From Actinacidiphila rubida (GTDB lineage: Bacteria > Actinomycetota > Actinomycetes > Streptomycetales > Streptomycetaceae): a stretch of DNA of 64,000 nt. Made by a program: the position numbers and the translations under genes. This document shows, piece by piece, positions 1 through 8,563 of this stretch. The notes beneath the pieces are model-generated. The model was not told where the DNA came from, made no database searches, and saw nothing but the letters and a program-made list of their open reading frames with translations. Positions within the stretch are counted from its first letter, which is position 1. The number at the start of each line of letters is the position of its first letter. Location: assembly GCF_900110255.1 (NCBI RefSeq), contig NZ_FODD01000004.1:186001-250000 (forward strand), read 5' to 3'.

Positions 1-5
1 CCGCG

Positions 6-791
6 ATGACCGAAGTACCGAGCCGGCGTCCCTCCGGCACGCCCTGCTGGGCCAGCCTGATGGCCCACCGGGTCGATCGCGCGCTGGAGTTCTACGGCGC
101 CCTGTTCGACTGGGAGTTCGTGCCCGGCCCCCGCCAGCTGGGTTCCTACGTGATCGCGCTGCGCGACGGGCGGCGGGTCGCGGGCATCGGCGAGGGCGCC
201 GCCGAGCCGCACCGCCCGGTGTCCTGGGCGACGATGCTGGCGTCCGACGACGCGGACGCGGCGGCGGAGCTGGCCCGCGAGTGCGGCGGCACCGTCGGCA
301 TCGGGCCGCTGAACGCGGACGAGGCCGGGCGTCTGGCGATCGCCGTGGACCCGTCGGGGGCGGTGTTCGGCATCTGGCAGGGCGACCGGCTGCCGGGCGC
401 GGAGGTCGACGGCGAGCCCGGCACGGTCGCCTGGAGCGAGCTGTTCACGCGGGACGCGGGGCTGGTCGCGAAGTTCTACCAGACGGTGTTCGGCATGGGC
501 GCCCCGGTTCCGGAGGAGGGCGGGGTCGACCGTGTGGTCCTCACGGCCGGCGGGCGGCCGGTCGCCGGTGTCCGCGGCGTGGGCCGCGATCTCCCGCGCG
601 ACCGCGGCGCGCACTGGATGACGTACTTCGCGGTGTCCGACACCGATGCGGCGGTGACCCGGGCGGCGGGCCTCGGCGCCCGCGTCCTGGAGCCGCCTCG
701 CGACTCCCCGTACGGCCGTCTGTCCACCGTCGCCGACCCCGAGGGCGCGGCCCTGACCCTGATCACCCCGCCCGCCGCCGGCGGGACCTGA
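6..791 (+). CDS. VOC-family protein with two glyoxalase-like domains
   Basis: The 261-residue protein contains two tandem vicinal-oxygen-chelate (glyoxalase/bleomycin-resistance) modules, roughly residues 10-125 and 135-258. Both open with the typical 'W..L...D...FY..LFGW'-like pattern (FYGALFDWEF in the first, KFYQTVFGMG in the second). Such tandem VOC proteins are common in Streptomyces and their substrates are mostly unknown; they may bind a metal or a small hydrophobic ligand. The ATG lies only 5 bases from the window edge, but the N-terminus matches the usual family start, so the gene is probably complete. It converges on the ROK gene that ends at 820. No specific function can be assigned. 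Confidence 0.85.
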   Translation: MTEVPSRRPSGTPCWASLMAHRVDRALEFYGALFDWEFVPGPRQLGSYVIALRDGRRVAGIGEGAAEPHRPVSWATMLASDDADAAAELARECGGTVGIGPLNADEAGRLAIAVDPSGAVFGIWQGDRLPGAEVDGEPGTVAWSELFTRDAGLVAKFYQTVFGMGAPVPEEGGVDRVVLTAGGRPVAGVRGVGRDLPRDRGAHWMTYFAVSDTDAAVTRAAGLGARVLEPPRDSPYGRLSTVADPEGAALTLITPPAAGGT

Positions 792-819
792 CCCGCCTCG
801 GCCCCCGGGCCCGGGCCGG

Positions 820-2016
820 TCAGGCCGGTTCGGCCGTGGCGGAGGGGGTGGTGGGGGTGGTGGAGAGGAGCTGGGGGGCGTCGGCGAGGATCAGGCCCGC
901 GGCGCCCCGGACTTCCGCGCCGTCGCCGAGGCCGCCGGTGACGATCGCCACGCCCTCGCCGGCCGAGGGCAGGGTGTGGCGGCGGACGCCCGCGCGCATG
1001 GGCTCCAGGATGTCCTCGCCCGCGCCCGCGAGGTCGCCGCCGACCACGATCAGCTGCGGGTTGAGCAGCGTCACGAGGGTCGACAGCGCGCGGCCCACCG
1101 CGTCGCCCGCGTCGCGGACGGCGCGCAGCGCACCGGTGTTGCGCTGCGCGATGAGCCCGGGCAGGTCCCGCGGGGCCACCGGGTGGCCCCAACTGTCGGA
1201 CAGCAGCCGGGCGATGGCGACGGGGCTGGCCACCGTCTCCAGGCATCCCCGGTTGCCGCAGCGGCAGATGAGGCCGTCGGCGATGAGCGGCAGGTGGCCG
1301 ATCTCGCCGGCCAGGCCCCGCGCGCCGAGCAGCAGCCGCCCGCTGCTGACGATCCCGGCGCCGATGCCCGCGGACAGCCGGACGTAGACCATGTCGCCGG
1401 CGTCCCGGCCCGCGCCGTACATCCGCTCGGCGAGGGCGCCCGCGTTCGCGTCGTTGGTGACGCGCACGGGCAGGGAGGTGCGGCGGCGCAGCTCGTCGGT
1501 GAGCCGCATGCCGACCCAGCCGGGCATGATGCCCTCGGCCCCCAGCGCGCCGCTGCCCAGCTCGACCGGGGAGGCGATGCCCGCGCCGATGCCGAGGACC
1601 CGGGCCCGGGCGACGCCGGTCTCCTGCAGGGCGCGGCCCACGAGCACCGCCACCAGGTCGAGGGTCTCCTCGGGGGCCCGGTCGACCTCCTTGGCGACCC
1701 AGTGCTCCCACAGCACGGACCCGAACAGGTCGCACAGGATCACCCGGACGTGCTGGTGCCCGATGTCCGCGCCGATCGCGTAACCCGCCGTCGGCACCAG
1801 CGACAGGGACTGCGCGGGCCGCCCGGTGCGCCGCGGTTCGGTCTCGTCGGCGCCCTCGTCCTCGGTGACCAGGCCGACCGCGATGAGGTCGGCGATCAGC
1901 GAGGAGACGGTGGCCCTGGACAGGCCCGTCACCCTGACGAGTTCGGGCCGGCTGCTGCGGGGCGCGGCGTGCAGGGCCTCCAGCACCCTCAGCCGTCCCA
2001 CCTCGCGCAGGTTCAC
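820..2016 (-). CDS. ROK-family transcriptional repressor
   Basis: This is a 398-residue ROK (repressor, ORF, kinase) protein. An N-terminal winged helix-turn-helix (residues about 5-60, with SRPELVRVTGLSRATVSSL) is followed by the sugar-kinase-like fold. The ROK zinc motif is intact (GEIGH followed by CRCGNRGCLE). ROK repressors sense sugars or sugar phosphates and control nearby catabolic genes. The start is a GTG at 2016 directly ahead of the HTH. The gene is divergent from the Gfo/Idh and isomerase genes, and a long inverted repeat (2123-2160) lies between them, so it probably controls that pair and itself. The ligand is unknown. Confidence 0.93.
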   Translation of the reverse strand: MNLREVGRLRVLEALHAAPRSSRPELVRVTGLSRATVSSLIADLIAVGLVTEDEGADETEPRRTGRPAQSLSLVPTAGYAIGADIGHQHVRVILCDLFGSVLWEHWVAKEVDRAPEETLDLVAVLVGRALQETGVARARVLGIGAGIASPVELGSGALGAEGIMPGWVGMRLTDELRRRTSLPVRVTNDANAGALAERMYGAGRDAGDMVYVRLSAGIGAGIVSSGRLLLGARGLAGEIGHLPLIADGLICRCGNRGCLETVASPVAIARLLSDSWGHPVAPRDLPGLIAQRNTGALRAVRDAGDAVGRALSTLVTLLNPQLIVVGGDLAGAGEDILEPMRAGVRRHTLPSAGEGVAIVTGGLGDGAEVRGAAGLILADAPQLLSTTPTTPSATAEPA

Positions 2017-2122
2017 TGGCGTGTCGATCGTGACCCCCGGAATCCGTACGTGCGTCTGCCCGCACCGTGCACTCTCGCCGACATTCCCGTCAAGAGCCTT
2101 GACTTATGCGGAAGTTCAGGCA

Positions 2123-2160
2123 GAAACTCGCGAACTGTTCTACCTGCTGGCGCGAGTTTC
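2123..2160. promoter_or_regulatory. Inverted repeat, candidate ROK operator
   Basis: A perfect 10-bp inverted repeat, GAAACTCGCG (2123-2132) and CGCGAGTTTC (2151-2160), is separated by 18 bp. It sits between the divergent ROK gene and the Gfo/Idh gene. A TTGACT hexamer at about 2099-2104 could be a -35 element reading rightward into this region. The placement suggests an operator for the adjacent ROK repressor. The widely spaced arms could also be two half-sites or an mRNA hairpin. Confidence 0.5.
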
Positions 2161-2234
2161 AGTCGATGCCGGATGAATAACGATTGCCTTCTCTGCCCGG
2201 ACACTTCCCCATGGCCCCAGCCGGGAGGACACAC

Positions 2235-3458
2235 GTGACGACCGACCACTCCGCAGGCCCCGACACCGGTGGCGGCGCCGTTCCCGCGCTGCGCGTCGGC
2301 ATGGTCGGGCACGCCTTCATGGGCGCGGCCCACTCCCAGGCGTGGCGCACCGCGGGACGCTTCTTCGACCTGCCGCGGCGGATCGCCATGACGGCCGTCT
2401 GCGGCCGCGACCGGGACCGGGTGAGCGCGGCGGCCGGCCGACTCGGCTGGGAGTCCTGGGAGACCGACTGGCGTCGCCTGGTGGCCCGCGACGACATCGA
2501 CGTCGTCGACATCTGCACGCCGGGCGACAGCCACGCGGAGATCGCGGTGGCCGCGCTGGCCGCAGGCAAGCACGTGATCTGCGAGAAACCGCTCGCCAAC
2601 TCGGTGGCCGAGGCCGAAGAGATGGCCGCGGCCGCGGACCGGGCGCGCGCGCACGGAGTGCGGGCCATGGTGGCCTTCACCTACCGGCGGGTCCCGGCAC
2701 TCGCGCTGGCCCGCCGGCTGGTGGAGGAGGGCCGGCTCGGCCGGATCCACCAGGTGCGGGCGCAGTACCTCCAGGACTGGCTGGTGGACCCGGAGTTCCC
2801 GCTGGCCTGGCGGCTGGACAAGGAGCGCGCGGGCTCCGGCGCGCTCGGCGACCTGGGCGCCCACAGCGTCGACGCGGCGCAGTACCTGACCGGTCAGCGG
2901 ATCACCTCGGTCGGCGCACTGCTGCAGACGTTCGTGACCGAACGGCCGGTGCCGACCAGCGTGAGCGGCCTGTCGGCGACGGCGGGCACCGGGCGCGGTC
3001 CGGTGACGGTGGACGACGCGGCGCTGTTCACCGCGCGTTTCGACGGCGGCGCGATCGGGGTGTTCGAGGCGACCCGGTTCGCCACCGGGCACAAGAACGC
3101 GATGCGCATCGAGATCAGCGGATCGGACGGCAGTCTCGCGTTCGACGCCGAGTCGATGAACGAACTCGCCTTCTTCGACCGCTCCGAGGGCTCGGCGACG
3201 GCCGGGTTCCGGCGCATCCTGGTGACGGAGCCCGACCACCCCTACGCCGGAGCGTGGTGGCCGCCCGGCCATCTGCTGGGCTACGAGCACGCGTTCAGCC
3301 ACCAGGTGCGGGACTTCGTCGAGGCGGTGGCCGAAGGCACCGACCCGCGGCCGTCGTTCGCCGACGGCCTGTCGGTACAGCGGGTGCTGGCCGCGGCGGA
3401 GTCCAGCGCGGCGGCACTGGGCGTGCACGTCCCCGTCCTGCCCGTCCGCACCCACTGA
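2235..3458 (+). CDS. Gfo/Idh/MocA-family NAD(P)-dependent oxidoreductase
   Basis: The 407-residue protein has an N-terminal Rossmann fold beginning RVGMVGHAFMG and the family EKP motif (CEKPLAN) that carries the catalytic lysine, followed by the C-terminal alpha/beta substrate domain. Members oxidise or reduce sugars, inositols and sugar acids. The GTG at 2235 is chosen because GGGAGGA lies 5 bases upstream; an in-frame ATG at 2184 has no such site. The gene is followed 145 bp later by a sugar isomerase/epimerase gene, a frequent partner (compare inositol- and 3-keto-sugar pathways). Both are probably controlled by the divergent ROK repressor. The substrate is unknown. Confidence 0.9.
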   Translation: MTTDHSAGPDTGGGAVPALRVGMVGHAFMGAAHSQAWRTAGRFFDLPRRIAMTAVCGRDRDRVSAAAGRLGWESWETDWRRLVARDDIDVVDICTPGDSHAEIAVAALAAGKHVICEKPLANSVAEAEEMAAAADRARAHGVRAMVAFTYRRVPALALARRLVEEGRLGRIHQVRAQYLQDWLVDPEFPLAWRLDKERAGSGALGDLGAHSVDAAQYLTGQRITSVGALLQTFVTERPVPTSVSGLSATAGTGRGPVTVDDAALFTARFDGGAIGVFEATRFATGHKNAMRIEISGSDGSLAFDAESMNELAFFDRSEGSATAGFRRILVTEPDHPYAGAWWPPGHLLGYEHAFSHQVRDFVEAVAEGTDPRPSFADGLSVQRVLAAAESSAAALGVHVPVLPVRTH

Positions 3459-3603
3459 GCCGCCCCGCCCCGAACCGGCCCGACCCCGCCCTGACCTGTC
3501 CTGACCCGCGCCGCCCCGCCCGGGCTCGCCCGGTCCCGGCGGACCACCCGCCCGCGCGACGTCCCACCGTCCGGATGGCCGCACGCTCCCTTGGAGGACG
3601 CCC

Positions 3604-4614
3604 ATGGCACGCCCTGTCACCCTGTTCACCGGCCAGTTCGCCGACCTGCCGTTCACCGAGGTGTGCCGGCTCGCCGCGGAGTGGGGCTACGACGGCCTGG
3701 AGATCGCCTGCTGGGGCGACCACTTCGAGGTCGACAAGGCGCTGTCCGACGACGGCTACCTGCCGCGGCTGCGCGACACCTTGGACAAGCACGGGCTGGG
3801 CTGCTGGACGATCTCCTGCCACCTGACTGGCCAGGCCGTCTGCGACCACCCCATCGACGAGCGGCACCGGGGCATCCTGCCGGCCAGGATCTGGGGCGAC
3901 GGCGAGCCGGAGGGGGTGCGCCGGCGGGCCGCCGCGGAGATCGCGGACACCGCGCGGGCCGCCGCCGCGTTCGGCGTCGACACCGTGGTGGGCTTCACCG
4001 GGTCCTCGATCTGGCACACGGTGGCGATGTTCCCGCCGGTGCCGCCGGAGATGATCGACCGCGGCTTCCAGGACTTCGCCGACCGCTGGAACCCGATCCT
4101 GGACGTCTTCGACGAGGTCGGCGTGCGCTTCGCGCACGAGGTGCACCCCAGCGAGATCGCCTACGACTACTGGACCACCGTGCGGGCGCTGGAGGCGATC
4201 GGCCACCGCCCCGCCTTCGGCCTCAACTTCGACCCCAGCCACTTCGTGTGGCAGGACCTGGACCCGGTGGGCTTCCTCTGGGACTTCAAGGACCGCATCT
4301 ACCACGTGGACTGCAAGGAGTCCGTGAAGCAGCTCAACGGCCGCAACGGGAGGCTGGGTTCGCACCTGCCGTGGGGGGATCCGCGGCGCGGCTGGGACTT
4401 CGTGTCCACCGGGCACGGCGACGTACCGTGGGAGCCGGTGTTCCGGATGCTCAACAGCATCGGCTACGGCGGCCCGATCTCGGTGGAGTGGGAGGACGCC
4501 GGCATGGACCGGATGCTCGGCGCGCCGCAGGCGCTCGCCCATGTGCGGGCGCTGGCGGCGATCGAGCCCCCGGCCGCGTCGTTCGACTCCGCGTTCGGCT
4601 CGTCCGACGCCTGA
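3604..4614 (+). CDS. Sugar phosphate isomerase/epimerase (AP endonuclease-2-type TIM barrel)
   Basis: The 336-residue protein belongs to the xylose-isomerase-like TIM-barrel family. Putative metal ligands sit in the expected strand ends: [23 protein letters not shown] and [11 protein letters not shown] good ribosome-binding site (TTGGAGGA) precedes the ATG. Family members isomerise or epimerise free or phosphorylated sugars, or dehydrate inositol derivatives. Its position downstream of a Gfo/Idh dehydrogenase resembles operons in which a keto-sugar is made and then rearranged or cleaved. Two strong hairpins follow. The exact reaction is not predictable from sequence alone. Confidence 0.88.
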   Translation: MARPVTLFTGQFADLPFTEVCRLAAEWGYDGLEIACWGDHFEVDKALSDDGYLPRLRDTLDKHGLGCWTISCHLTGQAVCDHPIDERHRGILPARIWGDGEPEGVRRRAAAEIADTARAAAAFGVDTVVGFTGSSIWHTVAMFPPVPPEMIDRGFQDFADRWNPILDVFDEVGVRFAHEVHPSEIAYDYWTTVRALEAIGHRPAFGLNFDPSHFVWQDLDPVGFLWDFKDRIYHVDCKESVKQLNGRNGRLGSHLPWGDPRRGWDFVSTGHGDVPWEPVFRMLNSIGYGGPISVEWEDAGMDRMLGAPQALAHVRALAAIEPPAASFDSAFGSSDA

Positions 4615-4642
4615 GCCGGCTGCTGCCGGCTCCCCCTGAACG

Positions 4643-4678
4643 CCGGTGTGCCGCCCTCCCTGACGGGCGGCACACCGG
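4643..4678 (+). terminator. Stem-loop terminator
   Basis: Perfect 14-bp arms (CCGGTGTGCCGCCC and its complement) enclose an 8-base loop, just after the isomerase stop at 4614. There is no U tract, as is usual in Streptomyces. With the next hairpin it separates two convergent transcription units. Confidence 0.8.
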
Positions 4679-4697
4679 TCCGTACGTGTCCGGGACC

Positions 4698-4730
4698 TCC
4701 GGGGCGGCCGGCCCGACCGGCCGCCCCGGA
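4698..4730. terminator. Stem-loop terminator between convergent genes
   Basis: Perfect 14-bp arms (TCCGGGGCGGCCGG and complement) enclose a 5-base loop. It lies 6 bp beyond the stop of the GH3 gene, which is on the minus strand, and probably ends that transcript. It could also back up the preceding hairpin. Confidence 0.78.
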
Positions 4731-4736
4731 CGGGTG

Positions 4737-7700
4737 TCAGCCGCCGACCGCGACGGCGAACAGGTGCATCGCCACCTGCCCGTTGGCGACGCCCTGGCTG
4801 ACGTCGGGCAGCGTCACGGCCCGTACGGTCTTCCCGGGCAGCAGGTCGACGGTCGCGCCGTACAGGTGCACCGTCTGGTTCTGGTGCCCGCCGCCGTTGT
4901 TGAGGTACGGCGTGGTGGCGGCGATGTCACTGCCCTGCGACGCTCCGCCGGACCACCAGTCGGCGAGCGCCAGCGCGTACGTCTGGGTCGTGCCGTCGGT
5001 GTAGACGATGGTGCCGCTGCCGGACGAGGAGCCGAAGTCGCTGGTGCCGACGAAGCCCAGTTTCGTTCCGCTGCCGGTCAGTTCGACCGCCTGCCCGCCC
5101 GCGACGACGTTGTCCGGCTGCCCGGTGCCCGCGGTCGCCGGGAAGGTGAAGGACACCCCGTCGTGGACGGTGGCCGCTCCCGCGGTCCAGCCGGCCGCCG
5201 CGAGCGCCTGCGCCGAGAAGCTCGCGCCGCCGCCGTCGAGGTTGCCGGTGCCGGTCGCGCTGTCGTCGCTGACGCCGGAGTTGCCGAAGGCGGCGGCGAG
5301 TGAGGCGTAGGGCACGGTCACCGGGGCCTGCGCGGTGTGCGTGCCGCCGGGTGTGGTGACGGTGGCGTCCAGGCCGAACGACGCCGGGTCGGTGCCCGCC
5401 GGTATCCGCACCGCCCAGGTGGTGGTCACCGCCTGGCCCGCGCCCACCGTCGGGAAGGTGGCCGGGGTCGTCGCGGTGGCGGTCCAGCCGGCCGGGGCCG
5501 ACAGGGCCACGCCGACGCCGTTCACGGGCGCGGCGCCGCCGTTGGTGTAGGTGGTGGTGGCGGTCAGGGTGCTGCCGGCCTCCGCCACCGGGAGGGCCTG
5601 CAGCGTCAGGGAGTTGTGCACGACGACGGGCGCGGAGCCCGTGACGCCGCCCACGGTCGCCGAGACCGTCGCCACGCCGTCGGCGACGGCGTGCACGGTG
5701 CCGTCGGCGGAGACCGTCGCCACCGCCGGGTTGCTGCTGGCGTACGTCACCGCGGTGTGCTTCAGGTCGGCGAACGTCTGGTCGTCGTTGACCGCCTCCA
5801 CGACGTCGTCCGCGGTCAGCGACGGGTCGCGGTGCTCCTTGGCCGGGTCGGTGTCGTCCTTGATCCACCGGTTCTTCGCGGTGAGGCTGAAGGTCTCGCC
5901 GGCGTTGTACACGACGTTCTCCGGCTGCACGGTGACGTACTGGACCTTCGGTGTGAGCCGGCCGCTGATCGTGACGGGGGCGGTTCCGGCGATGTGCGCG
6001 GAGTCGCCGCCCACCTGGAACCCGTAGGTGCCGTTCCAGACGGTCTGCCGGGAGTGCGCGGCGTCCCACGAGGCGAGGCCGGCGGCCTTCACGGTGAGGT
6101 CGACGTGCTGGGTCTGCCCCGGCGCGAGGACCCGGGTCTTGGCGAAGCCGGCCAGCCGCTTCTGCGGCAGGTCCACGCCCGGCACGGTGAACGGGGTGGC
6201 CGCGTAGAGCTGGACGACGGTGGCGCCGGCCGTGCCGCCGGTGTTCGTGACGTTGACGCCGATCTTGACGGTGCCGTCGGGGGTGATGGCCTTGTGGTCG
6301 GCCTTGATCTTGGAGAAGGCGAAGCTGCTGTAGCTCAGGCCGTAGCCGAAGGGGTAGGTCGGCGTGCCGGTGAAGTACTGGTAGGTGCGGCCGAGTCCGC
6401 CGGTGGCGGCCGGGGTCAGGCCGTAGTTCTGCTTGTCGGGCAGCTGCGAGTCGTCCTTGTACCAGGTGAAGTTGAGGTGCCCGGACGGGTTCTGCTTCCC
6501 GAAGAGGACGTCGGCGAGCGCGGTGCCCTGCGCCTGCCCGTTGTAACCGCTGAACAGGACCGAGGCGACCTTGCCCTGCTCGTCGTCGATCTTCACCGGG
6601 CCGTCGGACTGGATGACCAGCGCCAGCTTGTCGTTGCCGAGCGCGGCGGTCTGGTCGATGAGCGAGTCGTAGTCGCCGGGCATCGCCAGGTTGTCGCGGT
6701 CGTTGCCCTCGTCGCCGTTGGCCTTGGTGGTGCCGACGAACAGCACTACGAGGTCGGCGGCGCGGATGTCGGCCCGGGTCTGGTCGCTGAGCACCGCGGC
6801 GCCGGTGGCGGTGGAGGAGGTGCCGGCCGCGTCGAACACGACGTCGGCGCCGGGGTTGGCGGCCTTCACCGCGTCGGTGATGCCCTGCACGGGGCTGGTG
6901 GTGTGGGTGGGTTCGCCGCTGTAGAGGCCCAGCGAGGTGGTGTTCGCCAGGTCGCCGAGGATGACGATCTTCCCGGTCTTCGCCGGGTCGGCGGGCAGCA
7001 GGGGCTTCCCGGTCGACGCGGGGGCGGCGTTCTTCAGCAGGACGAGCGCGTTGTCGGCGACCTTGGCGGCGAGCGCCTGGTGGGCCGGGCTCTCGATCTG
7101 GTCCTTGGTGATCGAGGTGTACGGCACCGAGCCGGCCGGGTCGAACTCGCCGGTGGCCATGCGGACGGTGAACACCTTGACCAGCGCCGTGTCGATGACG
7201 CCCTCGCTGAGCGCGCCGGCCCTGATCGCCTCGGTGATGTTGGCGGTGGTGGCCTCGTCGCCGGTGCAGTTGAGGTCGGTGCCGGCCCGCAGCGCGTACG
7301 CCTGGCCGCCCGCCTGGCCGGACAGGGTGGTGCCGGTGGCCGTCTGCGTCCAGGTGGGGTTCGCCTGGTGGTCGGTGGTCCAGCCGGGCGGCGCCCAGTC
7401 GTGGCCGCCCGGGAACTGGCGCCAGTTGGTGCCGACCGCGCCGCAGTCGGAGGTGATGTAGCCGCCGAACCCGTAGGTACGCTGGGCGAGTTCGTTGGTG
7501 GTGTACGTGTCGGACACCGACGGCGTGCCGTTGATCGCGTTGTACGAGGTCATCAGGCCGGCGACGTGCGCGTCCTCGATGAGGCTGCGGAACTGCGCGG
7601 TGTAGTAGTCGCGCAGGTCGGTGTCGGTGGCGTCGGAGCTGATGCCGGTGCGGTTGTCCTCGACGTTGTTCAGGGCGTAGTGCTTGGCCGTGGCCGCGAC

Positions 7701-8381
7701 CTTCAGGTAGCCGGTCTGCGAGCTGCCGTCCTGGTTGTTGCCCTGGTAGCCGTCGACGAACTGCCCGGCCATCTGGCCCACGAAGTACGGGTCCTCGCCG
7801 AACGCCTCGTCGGTGCGGCCCCAGCGCGGGTCGCGGTCCAGGTTGACGGTGGGCGCCCAGTAGGTGAGGGAGCCGTAGTCGTCGGCGGACGGGCCGAGGT
7901 TGTTCTGCCCCTTGTCGAAGAGCGACTTGTCGACGAATCCACGGGCCTCGTCGGAGATCGCGGTGCTCTCCTGGTACATCAGGTTGCGGTCCCAGGACAT
8001 CGACGAGGCGAAGTTCGTCGGGAAGCCGGTGGCGTGCACGCCGCCCTGGACCCCGCCGTTGTGCTGGTCGGCGCCCAGGCTGTTGACGCCGTGCTGGCCC
8101 TCGCTCCAGTACGTGTACTGCTGCACACCCAGCCGCGGGATGGCGGGCCCGCTGTTGGTGCTCAGCTGCTGCACCTTCTCCTGGAGCGTCATCCGGGACA
8201 CCAGGTCGGCGGCCCGCTCCTGGAAGGAGTAGTGCGTGTCGCGGTAGATCGGGATGCTGCTCTGCGCGGCACGCGGCGACTGCGCGAGGGCGGCGCCGCC
8301 ACCGGTGGCGCCGAGTGCGGCCGCACAGGCCAGCGCGCATGCCGCGGCGAGCGTGCCGCGTCGGCGCTTTCGCTTGTCCAT
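4737..8381 (-). CDS. Secreted glycoside hydrolase family 3 enzyme with C-terminal accessory domains
   Basis: This 1214-residue enzyme starts at the ATG at 8381, behind GGAGGCAGG. A signal peptide (about residues 1-33, KRKRRR then an alanine-rich core and ALAQ) is followed by a GH3 catalytic part with AAATKH-like AKHYALNN (Lys233, His234) and the nucleophile in TSDCGAV (Asp312). A fibronectin-III-like domain follows, then a Big_2-like bacterial Ig domain (about 870-910), a NEW3-like beta-sandwich (about 930-1000) and a terminal beta-sandwich (about 1030-1214) likely to bind carbohydrate. GH3 members of this shape are beta-glucosidases or beta-xylosidases acting outside the cell. It lies downstream of the IS630/ROK fusion gene but has its own 182-bp leader. 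The longer reading frame extending to 10010 is an artefact. Confidence 0.92.
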   Translation of the reverse strand: MDKRKRRRGTLAAACALACAAALGATGGGAALAQSPRAAQSSIPIYRDTHYSFQERAADLVSRMTLQEKVQQLSTNSGPAIPRLGVQQYTYWSEGQHGVNSLGADQHNGGVQGGVHATGFPTNFASSMSWDRNLMYQESTAISDEARGFVDKSLFDKGQNNLGPSADDYGSLTYWAPTVNLDRDPRWGRTDEAFGEDPYFVGQMAGQFVDGYQGNNQDGSSQTGYLKVAATAKHYALNNVEDNRTGISSDATDTDLRDYYTAQFRSLIEDAHVAGLMTSYNAINGTPSVSDTYTTNELAQRTYGFGGYITSDCGAVGTNWRQFPGGHDWAPPGWTTDHQANPTWTQTATGTTLSGQAGGQAYALRAGTDLNCTGDEATTANITEAIRAGALSEGVIDTALVKVFTVRMATGEFDPAGSVPYTSITKDQIESPAHQALAAKVADNALVLLKNAAPASTGKPLLPADPAKTGKIVILGDLANTTSLGLYSGEPTHTTSPVQGITDAVKAANPGADVVFDAAGTSSTATGAAVLSDQTRADIRAADLVVLFVGTTKANGDEGNDRDNLAMPGDYDSLIDQTAALGNDKLALVIQSDGPVKIDDEQGKVASVLFSGYNGQAQGTALADVLFGKQNPSGHLNFTWYKDDSQLPDKQNYGLTPAATGGLGRTYQYFTGTPTYPFGYGLSYSSFAFSKIKADHKAITPDGTVKIGVNVTNTGGTAGATVVQLYAATPFTVPGVDLPQKRLAGFAKTRVLAPGQTQHVDLTVKAAGLASWDAAHSRQTVWNGTYGFQVGGDSAHIAGTAPVTISGRLTPKVQYVTVQPENVVYNAGETFSLTAKNRWIKDDTDPAKEHRDPSLTADDVVEAVNDDQTFADLKHTAVTYASSNPAVATVSADGTVHAVADGVATVSATVGGVTGSAPVVVHNSLTLQALPVAEAGSTLTATTTYTNGGAAPVNGVGVALSAPAGWTATATTPATFPTVGAGQAVTTTWAVRIPAGTDPASFGLDATVTTPGGTHTAQAPVTVPYASLAAAFGNSGVSDDSATGTGNLDGGGASFSAQALAAAGWTAGAATVHDGVSFTFPATAGTGQPDNVVAGGQAVELTGSGTKLGFVGTSDFGSSSGSGTIVYTDGTTQTYALALADWWSGGASQGSDIAATTPYLNNGGGHQNQTVHLYGATVDLLPGKTVRAVTLPDVSQGVANGQVAMHLFAVAVGG

Positions 8382-8472
8382 CCTGCCTCCGTCGTCATCA
8401 AGCAGGGGACCCGGTCCGTTCGGCGGACTTAGGTGCAAGTCCGAAGAAAGTCCGGGGCTTGCGTTGTCAGTG

Positions 8473-8499
8473 TGGGAGTGTGTGGCCTCGCTTCTCCCA
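8473..8499. promoter_or_regulatory. Spaced inverted repeat upstream of the GH3 gene
   Basis: TGGGAG and CTCCCA are separated by 15 bp in the 182-bp gap before the GH3 gene. The arms resemble the two halves of the LacI-family (CebR-type) TGGGAGCGCTCCCA box but are spread apart. A TTGACG hexamer on the minus strand lies alongside (8501-8506). This could be an operator; a chance repeat in GC-rich DNA is possible. Confidence 0.35.
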
Positions 8500-8563
8500 A
8501 CGTCAAGACTCACGACGGGAGTTGGTGCCCAGGGTTTTGACTGAAGACGGCGGAACCACGGCG

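Noticed and set aside
5337..8432. Very long open frame on the plus strand opposite the GH3 gene
   Set aside because: It is rich in Gly/Arg/Val with no recognisable domain and mirrors the codon bias of the true gene on the other strand.
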